A stretch of 58,508 nt of DNA. Origin: Gyrodactylus bullatarudis. Lineage: Eukaryota > Platyhelminthes > Monogenea > Gyrodactylidea > Gyrodactylidae. The stretch lies in NCBI GenBank assembly GCA_012064415.1, contig SSNU01000014.1, positions 1 through 58,508 on the forward strand, in the 5' to 3' direction. The translations under genes and the position numbers were made by a program. This document shows, piece after piece, positions 11,738 through 21,859 of the stretch. The notes below the pieces were generated by a model, which was not told where the DNA came from, did no database searches, and saw only the letters and a program-made list of their open reading frames with translations. How positions within the stretch are numbered: the stretch's first letter is position 1; the number at the start of each line of letters is the position of its first letter.

Positions 11738-12565
11738 AATATTGAGTGGGCTATGTTCTAAAACAATAATTTTTTTAGTGTCTAAATTTTGATTTTTAAT
11801 GTTTTTAGGTGAATAAAATTTATTATTTGGATGACCATGGCTGAGAATCCTAATATTGACCTAAGTTTTAATAAATTTTATTATAAAACTAATTTTAGAT
11901 CATTTTTCACTGATTCGGAATACCTAAAATTAATTTTTTGATTTTTGCTATCCTCAAATTCTCAAGATCAGTAATCCTGAGAATTAAGGCTTATAAATCA
12001 TTAGTGCTCACGCAGTTTGATTATATTTCTCCCCTCCTTACAAATTTGACTAATGAGTAAGCTCGAAATATTGAGGGAATCCAAAGTAGATTTTTATACA
12101 CTCTTTACCCTGACTTGAATTCCTACAATGCTCGAATCTTGGCCTCCGGTCTAAATCCTTTATGGATTCGCCGTTTTGCCTTCATAATTAAAAAAATTAC
12201 AGAAACCTCTATAAAAATTGAACAAAATTATAATTTAAGAAACATTTCTTATCAAAATAATATTCTTCTTTCCTCCTATAACATTCTTTATAAAAAATTT
12301 GATTTGTCTAATTGTGATAATCTTTATTCCATTAAAGCTATTACAGAACATATAAGATCAAAAATTCATTACTCTTATACGCTTCTCTATCCTGATCTTC
12401 ATTAATAATAGAAAACAGATTGATTTCGTTAAAAAAATTTTCAGATTTACTTAACGCCAATTTAAAGATTGTTCATACACAAGATGATTATTTCATTTTG
12501 GACTATTTTACAAACCAATAGATCTCAGAAATTATTATATATTGTACAAATTATTTTTCATATAA

Positions 12566-12643
12566 ATATCAAGCCGGTGTAAGAGTCTGATGAAAACCAG
12601 TGAAATAAAAGCTTTATTACTCATTATTCATTCGTTTTCAAAT
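12566..12643 (+). repeat. LINE 3' tail with conserved stem-loop, copy 1
   Basis: ATATCAAGCCGGTGTAAGAG is followed by a GTGAAATAAAAGC segment and AAGCTTTATTACTCATTATTCATTC. GCCGGT and ACCAGT can pair imperfectly. The block is shared with 13417-13480 and marks the 3' end of the LINE. Confidence 0.6.
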
Positions 12644-13480
12644 CCTCTAAGAAATGAATATTTCTACTAATTCAGATAAAATTATTTTTCAATTTTATAT
12701 TTTCTATAACTGTTCCTTTTTTAATAAAGAAATATTTCTAACAAAAAAAGAAGTTAATTCAAAGAAGAACTTAATTTTGGCTACATTGAATTTTTTTGTT
12801 CTACCAACTCTTGGGCTCATTCTATTATGGAACTCTAAAAATGATTTTAGTGAGAACAAATCTCATACAAAGCTGAAGCCCATTACATCAAAACCTTGAA
12901 ACCTCTGCAAGCAGAAAGAATAGGTAACGCAATTGGGTATCGAAGGAAAAAAGCGATTCACAAAGAAAAAGAAAATAGAAAAGATCGCTAGATTGCTTGA
13001 TGATCCCCCTTTTGCTAGCTCAAAGCAAAAACAAGTGAGATTGATAGCATCAGTGAACAAAAAGAGCAAGTAGTTGAATCTACGTCTCAATCAAATCAAC
13101 TCCAGTCCTCTGCCCCAGCAACTATTATTAATGAGAGCAAAATTGCAAACTCAGAGAAGTCAACGAAAGTTGATAATCAAATTAGCTCTCAACCAGTAAT
13201 TAGCAGCCTGAGTAAATCAAAAAATTTTATAGAAAAAAGGTAGAAAATGTAAAAGTTTAAGTGGTTAACCATTAATGCACAGATACGTAAAGAGGAAATG
13301 ATGATCCTAGAGATTAGCGGTGTGATCCCCTCCTTTCCCTTCGTTAGGGCATAATATTGATCCAACCAATCAGAGGATGAAAAAGAAGATTTATCTGTTA
13401 AATTTTTACTATATATATCAAGCCAGTGTAACAGTCTGAAGAGATCCGGCGAAATATAAGCTTTATTACTAAATATTCAC
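12644..13480 (+). mobile_element. Second LINE copy: ORF1-like relic plus 3' tail
   Basis: The element ends with the same tail as copy 1 (13417-13480: AGCCAGTGTAACAG, CCGGCGAAATATAAGCTTTATTACT). Upstream, a Lys-rich coding-like tract (about 12940-13070: KKIEKIARLLDDPPFASSKQ) shifts frame into a Ser/Gln/Lys-rich tract to a stop near 13244 (QVVESTSQSNQ, SQPVISSLSKSKNF). I read this as the basic, disordered ORF1 of the LINE with an internal deletion joining it to the 3' tail, but there is no domain match to prove it. It is frameshifted and non-functional. Confidence 0.4.
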
Positions 13481-15687
13481 TTTCTGAATGCTCAAAATCA
13501 GTTTCTCATTGAATTCTGAAAATGATTTTGTCCCTGACTAATTTTTAATGATTTTTTCTTCTAAATATAGTGAATTTTCATCTTGGTGTCAACTAGCTTT
13601 AGTTCTAATATAACACTCGCTTTCAGACTTTTGTTTTATGATTCCTGCAAGAAAAATTATCATTATTTAATGAATATATCTTCTCAGATTATTACAAAGG
13701 ATAGAGAAATTTGAATACAAATCAGACCGATCTCACATTTCTGTTCAATTTCATTCTAGCAAAGGATTCTAGAATATATAAATATACATAAAAACGCTCT
13801 TAGATTATTGTACAACAATTGTAAAAATATAGGCATAACTTCTCCAGTTTTATCGATTTCGATTATTCGAAGCAGTGAAGTGATGATATTCGGAATTTTT
13901 TCGAATACCCACATCTTATTAGCTCATTCTGTTTTAGAGTTCAAAAAATTATTATCCGGAAAAAAATATTGAGTTTTTTGTAAAAATAGTAAATTCTCAT
14001 CTTCATTTCAACTAGCTTTACGTTTTATAAGAAGAGTCGATAACATTTTCATCACTGTTTATTGAAGAGTTTTTTATAATTCTTACTTGACTCCTTCAAG
14101 CCCATGGGAAAGCAGATATTTATTTAAGATTTTAAAGAGGTGAAAACATGGTGGAGCTTCCCAGAGAAAGGTGAATATTATTTCATAACACAAAATGCAT
14201 AGCCAAATGTTTTCTCAAGCTGCCTTCATCCTTTTCAAAAATCAAGTTTATGTTATTCTAATATTTCAAGGATTAAAATAATATCGATGATCCTTAACTT
14301 TTTCTCAAAACAACCTGATAAAGAAATATATTTAAAAATTAATCAAGTCTTCAAAAAAAGCTCTTTAGTGGTAAATTGCTAATAACAGAATAAAAATAAT
14401 TTGTCTGAATTAATAATAAAATCTTTTTGGTTTCGATAATATGAGTTTGGGTAAAGAGAAAAATTGAGTCTACTCAATGATGAAAATATTTGAATATACT
14501 GACTGTTTTGAATTTAATTATTTAGGTTAATTTGAAAGACTATCAATATCGCACTTCTTGAGTTACCAACAGCACTTAACAAAAATCAAAACTATTTTTT
14601 TCAATTCTCCTAAACCTGATTATTTCATCTCTTAGCAGAGTTCTTAAAATATGATAGAAAAATAATTAGTTCCATTGTAAAGTTTCACATGCATTGGATA
14701 TTATTCGTGGAAAAAAACTACGTTTACATTCAAACCGAAAAAATGGAATCATAAAGCATTAATTCATCCCTTAAGAACAAGATTCTTTTTTTAGAGGTAT
14801 TTTATATAGAATGGTTTTTAATCTACATTAGACAACATGATAAAAGTACATTTAAATATCTTTTAATAGAACCCACACAGATGCAATCAAGTTTTTTCCA
14901 TATTTTTCCTGTCGCTTATACTTTAGTCTGGGTTAATTATCCTACAGAGAAAACTTGTTGCAGTATGATCTTTGATCGTATCATATTTTTAAGCATACTT
15001 ACTAATTCATCTAAACAGTCTATGGTTTATTTTTAGGATTTCAGATAACTGTTTGTTTCAGAAAATTGGAAATAAAATAATTATGAGAAAGTAAACTTTT
15101 TGTTAGGTTTGTCCTTTCATGGACACATCCTAAATAGAGCAATTACTTCACCTCTTGGAGATAACAGAGCTTGGTAAATTGATCAACCTTTATAGGCCTA
15201 CTGGGTTATTTCTATCAAATGTCCTTTTAGCAACTCATTATTATTCATTCAGTCAGTATCTGGAATACAAATTTCTCGAATGCTTGAGTAGATATATCTT
15301 ATAGATATCTTGATTCTTGATGCAGTTGAACCTTTCGATGCCAAGACATCGAATATTTGCATAAAATCCAAAAAAGCTAATAAATAAATTCTTAATTTGG
15401 GTCTCCTCAAAGAAAATATTTTCCGATAATTAAATGCCCCTTAAGATTTCAACTTCTATTCTTGCTAAATCATTTAATTAAAGTCTTTTGAAAAAGAAAA
15501 TTATTCCCAAAACTAACAAGAGATAATTCTATTTGACACAAAATTCCATTTTTCAGCTTTTTTGTAGCCTACAATTTTTGACTCCTCCAGATTTTCGACA
15601 TCACAAAGAATCCCCGAGTAAGCTGCTTTTAAGATGATTGCTTTGTATTTATTTGTGGTTATAATATTTATAGGTTATAATAGAAAA
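13481..15687. other. Non-coding sequence with fragments of the foldback family
   Basis: Two short copies of a shared terminus occur: TTTTCATCTTGGTGTCAACTAGCTTTAG (about 13575-13602) and AATTCTCATCTTCATTTCAACTAGCTTTA (about 13990-14019). I see nothing else. Confidence 0.4.
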
Positions 15688-16459
15688 GGGTTAATTCCAA
15701 AAAACACCCCAAGAATTTTTTTTTTTCCAAAAATCACCCCAAAAATTTCCAAAAATCACCCCAAACGAATGAAAGCTTCACAATCTTTGCATTTCCAAAT
15801 GTAAGCTTTTTCCGTATTTTTCTTCACTTTGAATGACTTCTGAGTCGCGATTGAGTAGTCCATGACAAAACTTTTAACTTGTTCTTTGGTTTCGTAACTG
15901 AGACCGACCGTTAGTGAAGACATGTTTCGAATAATAACGAATATCTCAATGTTAATCGCATTAAATCATAAATTTTTCTCCTACCCCTCCACCACTGTAT
16001 TAATGATTCACAAAATACCATACCCCGAATAAATTAATTTATGGTTTATAAAAAATATTAAAACTAATTTTGTCAGTTAATTGGTTATAATTAACAGTAT
16101 TGAGGGAGATAATTGTGATGAAAAGGTAGAGAGGCGAATTTAAAATAAGAATAATTATTCTTAAGTATAATTGATATGAGAAAATGGTCTTGGAAAAATT
16201 TCGGAGATTTTAAGTGATTTTTTTCCTTTGGGGTGATTTTTGGAAAATTTTGGGGAGATTTTAGGAAATTTTTTCCTATTGGGGTGATTTTTGGAAAATT
16301 TTGGGGAGAGTTTAGGAAATTTTTTTCCTATTGGGGTGATTTTTGGAAATTTTAGGGGAGATTTTAGGAAAATTTTTTCCTATTGGGGTGACTTTTGGAA
16401 ATTTTTGGGGTGATTTTTGGAAAAAAAAAAATTCTTGGGGTGTTTTTTGGAATTAACCC
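15688..16459. mobile_element. Mutator-like (MULE) non-autonomous element
   Basis: The 772-bp element starts GGGTTAATTCCAAAAAACACCCC and ends with its inverted repeat. It is flanked by a perfect 9-bp duplication AATAGAAAA (15679-15687 and 16460-16468), the hallmark length of Mutator/MULE insertions. The terminal inverted repeats continue through alternating CCAAAAATCACCCC blocks, and the right side carries about four tandem units of roughly 52 bp (about 16218-16400). Inside, on the minus strand, lies a stub of MULE transposase (separate entry), which supports the superfamily call independently. Confidence 0.85.
15756..15923 (-). pseudogene. MULE transposase N-terminal domain fragment
   Basis: A 55-codon frame from ATG (15923) reads MSSLTVGLSYETKEQVKSF, then FKVKKNTEKAYIWKCKDCEA. 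It matches the layout of the MuDR-type transposase N-terminal DNA-binding region: VG-F-S-EE helix, DY-I helix, F-V-KS strand, then C-x2-C at the start of the zinc knuckle. The frame runs straight into the terminal repeat, which supplies the stop, so the second half of the zinc site and the whole DDE catalytic core are absent. The element appears to be an internal deletion derivative of an autonomous MULE. Confidence 0.65.
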
Positions 16460-18787
16460 AATAGAAAATATTGAAAAATATATGTCCATCAGCACCGAAA
16501 GAGTTAAAAGAAAGATAATTATCAACCTCTGATAGAAGAAACAGTCTGTCTAAAGTAATCAAATTCCTTGATGGAAAAATATTAATTTTGGCATAACATT
16601 TAGACATGCTTATGTTCAAGTGTTCCCAATTACATTACCAAGAGTGAATATTTTTTATTCAACGTATAATCTTGGAAAAATGCACTTGTAATCAGAACAG
16701 GGAATTAGGCTTCAGATCTAAAGTATTAGAATTATCTGAATCGCAGAGAATTTCTTTGATTTTCCTATCAGAAATGATCAGTTGACCACTGCTTTTCATC
16801 TTAAGGAATTTTTTTAACTCGCAAAAGTGTGTTCAAGATTTCAAAAGGCTCAAAAATTTGTTAAATGATTAAAGTCCTCCTGAAATATGAAACGAATTTT
16901 TTCCGTTTATTTACTGTTAGTTATTACATAGAGAGTTCAGTCCAATTAAATTTTGATATTGGCTCTCAGTAAATTTCTGACGCTTAAATTAAAGTATTTT
17001 AAGCAAAGATTTCAGCATGAATAAAAAACTCAGATTTTGTACATTATCAAATTCTATGTTAAAGTAAAAGAGTCATTCAAAGTCAAAGAAATCAAATTTG
17101 CTGAACCAGGTTTCGAGAATCATCACATCATAATGGGAAAATTGAATTTTGATTTCTCGATCATTTTTAATGCTTGAAAACAGTTAAAATTTGATCATCA
17201 AAATATATGGTCTTAATCAGTTTCCTTGGCTAATCAAAAATCAACTTTGGATTACTCCCTCACATTGAAATCAACAAAAGTTTTAAACTTAGAGGTCAAA
17301 AAGTGGAAGTTTAGCGCTTACTCGAGATTTGAAACATGCCATAATTTTCCTGAAAACTGTTTTTTTCGTTCTTAGAGTTTTCCTGATATGGTTAATGTGG
17401 TCCTCATAATCTAGAATGGAGAATTTCGTAAATATCCCATCTTTATATTAACTAGCTCTATATGAAATTAGATTCAGATTAGTTATGAGATTCTGATAAC
17501 TGAAAGTCGTCTCATCTATCAAAACTAGCAAGGAATCTAATCAAACATCAATCTTTATTTATTTTGAGATATACAATGATGGTTGAATTTAAATGTACAT
17601 TGTACATTGAATCTATAGATACTACTGCATTCAGTTGTCATTGAAGAATCAACATCGTAGTTAACTCATGTATCAATGTAATCAAATGATTCCTAGCAGA
17701 TAGACATTTTCCTCTCTTGATTTTTATGCGTCATACAGTTTGAAGTTGAAACAGTATGTGATCGAAAGGGAAAGTAAACGACACCATGACTAACAAAGTA
17801 TCGTCATCACCATGCAAGTTATCTAATTACTCACATGGACGTGATAAAAGAAATACATTTGAACATCAAGAAAAAAAATTGGGCTATTCAATAGTTTCTG
17901 TATTGTACAGTTTTCCTCATCGATAAAAATTTCACAATAAATATGAATACATATAATGATGACCTTTCATAATAATTACAATAATATTTTTGTGTTTTCA
18001 GATTAAGTTTTTCGTAAAGCGTGAATGAGGGGGTAGGATGTAACCTCTCTCTTTTTTAGGATAAGAGAAAAAATCCTATCAGGAGAGAATTGTTTTCTAC
18101 ACGTTTGTACAGATTCATTTTTCAACACATAAAAATTTGGCAAGGCTATTTGGTTACGTAAAACATAGCCAAGTTTACAAGTTATCAAGAAGTCAGTTGA
18201 AGTCATTTTTGAAATAAAAAAAATATTTGGAATCAAATAGAAACATCAAAAACCAAAGGGTATCGAATGATTTGGACGAAATAGAAATAAAAAGGATATT
18301 TTAGGCAGAATATTTGACAATCCAACGCTGAAAAATCAAATTTTCAATTTGGTTAAAGTGTTCCAAATTTTTCATCCTCTTCACATTTTTACTGACTAAG
18401 GAAAGTTCCCCAAATGACGTTTCAAATGCCAAAACAAAAAACACTTTAGCAGATATATAGAATGAAAATCCTGTTGACCTTCGAATAAGTATCATGATCA
18501 TTAGTTACTAAAGAAACTGGGGAACTACGCAATAAAATCTTGTTACAACTGACCTAGATTCAGTAACAAGAAATTTTTTGAAATTTTCCATTTGACGAGA
18601 TGAAAATGGATTTAACAAATATCATCTGGAAATTTTTTTAATTTCCCAGGTCAATTCGAAACTTGAACTTGTTTATTTTCACACCTCAAGGGCTTACTAA
18701 CTTTTGAATCATGTCAATGTCTGGAAATTTGCTAAGATTTAATTCAATTTTTAAAATTTAGATTGATTCAGAGAATGAATATCACCG
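16460..18787. other. Non-coding sequence with a degenerate foldback copy
   Basis: About 17040-17460 is a diverged copy of the foldback family: GTCAAAGAAATCAAATTTGCTGAA, ATTGAAATCAACAAAAGTTTT, AGTTTAGCGCTTACT, and the terminus CCCATCTTTATATTAACTAGC. The remainder shows no gene. The minus-strand frames at 18003-18236 and 18301-18501 have no recognisable features. Confidence 0.4.
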
Positions 18788-19504
18788 AGTTAATATGAAG
18801 ATGGGAATTTATGATTTTTACAAAATTCTTAATTTTTTTCATCAAGAAATCGAATTTAATCATAAATTTTCGGAATCTAGATTATGAGGCCCTCTTTTAC
18901 GATACGGAAAAAAAAATTTAGAGAAAATCTATTTTTAAGGAAAATACGGCAAATTTGAAATCTTGAAGTAGCGCCAAATTCCCATTTTTTTGAACTTTGA
19001 GTTGAAAATTTTTGTTGATTTCAATGTGAGAGAGTGATCAAAAGTTGATTTTCAGGATCACAATTAGTCAAAGAAAACAAATATGCTGAATCTTGTTTTG
19101 AGAATCACCCCATAATCAAATTTTTGATTTTTTCAACATTTTTCCTACATGAAAGTCGGTGAAATTTGATATTTCAAGATCCCAGAAAAATGACGAATTT
19201 ATCAAAAATTTTATTATGATCATCGGTTTTTTTGTTTTATTGTGATCCTGAAAATCAACTTTTGATCACTCTCTCACATTAAAATCAACAAAAATTTTCA
19301 ACTCAAAGTTCAAAAAAAATGGAAATTTGGCGCTACTTCAAGATTTCAAATTTGCCGTATTTTCCTTAAAAGTAGATTTTTTTCACCGTATCGTAAAAGA
19401 GGACCTCTTAATCTAGATTCCAAAAATTCTTGATCAAATTCGATTTCTTGATGAAAAAATTAAGAATTTTGTAAAAATCATAAATTCCCATCTTCATATT
19501 AACT
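18788..19504. repeat. 717-bp foldback element with long inverted arms
   Basis: The arms 18788-19063 and about 19240-19504 are near-identical inverted repeats of roughly 270 bp. Each holds the outer AGTTAATATGAAGATGGGAA, the middle TAGCGCCAAATT, and the inner GATTTTCAGGATCACAAT. The loop of about 175 bp is non-coding. Diverged single-arm copies lie near 9.2-9.5 kb and 17.0-17.5 kb, and its terminal TTAACTAGCTTTA recurs at about 4.08, 13.59 and 14.01 kb. I found no target duplication. Confidence 0.75.
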
Positions 19505-20779
19505 AGCTTTATATCTCTGGAGTCGCTAAATACCAAGTACTATCATATCCAAATGTCGCTATATAGATTTTTGTTTAATTTAATTACAGTATTTTTATCA
19601 ATCTGTAAAAAACATAATACAATCAATCACCGACGAAACAAGGACCAGCCATTAGAATTCTACAATATTGATACAGGTTGAATTGGTGTTTTAGCATGAT
19701 GCAAAAGATCCCTCCAGTTGAAGGATTTAGAGAAAGTTTAGATCTCTTACACTGTTAGCATATTATTTGGAATAAAGAACAGCAAAGAACTTATCTGAGG
19801 GCCTGAGATAAGAGTCTTATCATAAGACTGGGGCGCAGTAAATTTTTATCCATTTTTCGATAACATAATCTCTTTTGTTAAAAAGAAATTATTTTAATGA
19901 ATTATAATTCATTTAAAACTTGGTTAAAATACAAATCTATAGTAAAGATTTCGTGTAGAATTTGCTGTTACAAAAATCTTCCATCTTATTTAGGTTTTAA
20001 TTGAGACGTACACAGTTTAAGAGAGATAGGAATCAATCATCCTTGCAAATAGAAATAAAAATTTTCAAGAAATGCCAATTATTATTTTTCCTTTCAAATG
20101 AATCATATTTTTCCATATTTTCCTTAAATTCATCCGATGGTTGGAGACAAGAAAAACATTTTGGTAAATATTTTCGTCGACTGAAATCAATGTGGAAAAT
20201 ATGGAAATTATTTTTTTTCGAATGCGTCATTTTATTCGAATAGAAGCCAGAAAACTTTTAAATAATTTTGGAGAAAGACAGGGTTAAACATAGAAATTAG
20301 TTTTTCTCATCATGAAATTTTACGACCCATCAAAAAAAAATTAATTACACTATAGTAAAAAGAGGGATAAATATAAATATTATAATTAATACTACTTTTA
20401 TTCACTAGTAACTGGTATGGTGTAGAGAATAAAATACACATACGCACGTAACATACAATACACAGGTTATAATCAAAAAAGCATAGAAAAATATATACGT
20501 GAAGAGGGTGAGGCAGTATGTATGGTTGTAGTGTGTGTAAGCCAATCAAAAGGAGGCTGATTAAAACTAAAATAGAAATTGAATACTCATTAAAAAACAT
20601 TGAACACCAAAGAGGTGAAGGAGAGGAGTATAGAAACCTTTATCATATATATCGCCAAGACATCTTCAATTCAATTTTGAATAGGGAGCAGTTCAAGCAA
20701 GAGGAATACTGTTATAAAAACGAGAAAAGAAATCTTCATCTCACAATCCAATAGTTTTTAAATACTTGCACATAAGAAT
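19505..20779. other. Upstream region of the nidogen-like gene
   Basis: This should contain the promoter and 5' UTR of the downstream gene. I could not fix a TATA box or start site. The open frame 20518-20754 has no recognisable domain and ends just before the signal-peptide ATG, so I treat it as untranslated leader. Confidence 0.35.
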
Positions 20780-21859
20780 ATGAGTAGTATTCGTATACTG
20801 CTCTTATTATTTTGGACATTAGTATGTCACTCAATAAGTCCAGAATATGATCTGAGAACATTAAATATTGATCGAGTGGATCTTAGCCAACCTGGCCTCA
20901 ATTATACAACATGGGCAACAAGCGACATGGAGAAGATGCCAATCAAACTTCCTGTGAAAATGAACATTTATGGAATGATAATTGATAAATTGGACGTGAG
21001 TATTTTTTAAAACTTTCCATAATTTAAAAATTATACTCTTGAAAAAATACAATTAGGTCTACACAAATGGTTTTATTGCTCTGCAACAGACTGGAGTTGA
21101 TGAGTCAATTGCAACTAGGAATTATCCGAATCCTGAATCGAATCCTCTATCATCGCAAGTAGGAAATTTCTTATCTGTACTCTCGTTGCCGATTTATGGA
21201 GGTAAAAATGGTCTAGTTGAAGTCATGTAAGGGATAATAATATTTTAGAAATATTAAGCAATTTGTTAAAAATCCCTTTTCAGTGTCCGAGAATTGGACA
21301 AGGCACCCAGATTGTCAAATCAAGAGACCCTTCATCTGAAGAGAAATGTTGAAATCATCAATCAAGTCTGGGGCTCTGATCTCACTGAAAAGAATCATTT
21401 CAAACCTAATCTTATGGTCACTGTTATCTGGAGGAATGTCTCCTCTTCCGATGTTGATGTCGACCAGAATAAAAGAAACACCTTCTCAATAGTTCTCTTG
21501 AGTGACTCAAAGAAGAGTTTTGTTGAGAACCAATATAATGAAATTACATGGATTCCAGTAAAATATAATCTACTCATTGTTGCTGGTCTTTATGGCAAAG
21601 AGATTGGTTTTCAATTACCCCTCAGTGGTCTCAACTATGAAGCTTCTAGTTGGAATGGGTGAGTTTCCTTCTTACACATGATGACTAATTTTTTTGACTG
21701 ATAATGAATAAGTTTTAATGATATCAATCTTTTGCAGTGAATCAAATATTGCCCAAGCCGGTCAATGGTTACTACCGCTGTATGAGTCCAAATATACAAT
21801 AGAAGAAAACCAAGTTCAGCTGATAAGAGAAGTATCTGATAAGGTCTGGTCAACTTTTG
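20780..21859 (+). other. Signal peptide and NIDO domain exons
   Basis: Exon 1 begins with a hydrophobic signal sequence of about 18 residues. Exons 2-4 (to about residue 294) give the NIDO domain of nidogen and related proteins. Visible landmarks are VYTNGFIAL, ANG-type strands, VTVIWRNVS, NTFSIVLLSD, KSFVENQYNEITW, FQLPLSGL and ESNIAQAGQWLLPL, in the order expected for NIDO. The exon 2 donor is GTAAGG after 21226, because the earlier GTAAAA at 21202 would shift the frame. Confidence 0.88.

Larger units (their letters stand above)
11021..11937 (-). mobile_element. Truncated Penelope-like element nested in the LINE
   Basis: A GIY-YIG reading frame on the minus strand is bracketed by 73-bp inverted arms (11025-11097 and 11826-11898), which differ at about one position. 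An 18-bp direct duplication ATACCTAAAATTARTTTT lies at 11021-11038 and 11920-11937. The reverse transcriptase that should precede the nuclease is missing, so this is a 5'-truncated copy ending in an inverted partial terminal repeat, a configuration known for Penelope-like elements. About 21 bp of extra sequence (11899-11919) separates the right arm from the right duplication. The outer 14 bp of the arms coincide with the duplicated target, so the inverted copy seems to include flanking DNA. Confidence 0.7.
10691..12643 (+). mobile_element. Non-LTR retrotransposon (LINE) remnant, interrupted
   Basis: Two plus-strand coding fragments belong to one reverse transcriptase. The first, 10712-11062, resembles the late-palm and thumb region (LESMGLYINRDKSKIM). 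The second, about 11920-12405, has the thumb/connection pattern of Jockey/CR1-type LINEs: LVLTQFDYISPLL, then IEGIQSRFLYTLYPDL, then RRFAF, with an in-frame stop at 12058-12060. Between them sits a Penelope-like insertion (11039-11919) flanked by an 18-bp duplication in which both copies read I-P-K-I in the LINE frame. The 3' end carries the stem-loop and AAGCTTTATTACTCATTATTCATT tail near 12566-12643 that recurs at 13417-13480. It is 5'-truncated and dead. Confidence 0.75.

Noticed and set aside
12588..12615. CTGATGA...GAAAT (and CTGAAGA...GAAAT near 13431) in the LINE tails looked like hammerhead cores
   Set aside because: The 8 bases between the two boxes cannot form stem II in either copy, so the match is limited to short words.
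20518..20754. 78-codon frame just before the signal-peptide ATG
   Set aside because: No recognisable protein, and it sits where the 5' UTR of the large gene is expected.
21203..21226. GTAAAA at 21202 as the exon 2 donor
   Set aside because: It would put the NIDO domain out of frame; GTAAGG after 21226 restores the frame with the next exon.
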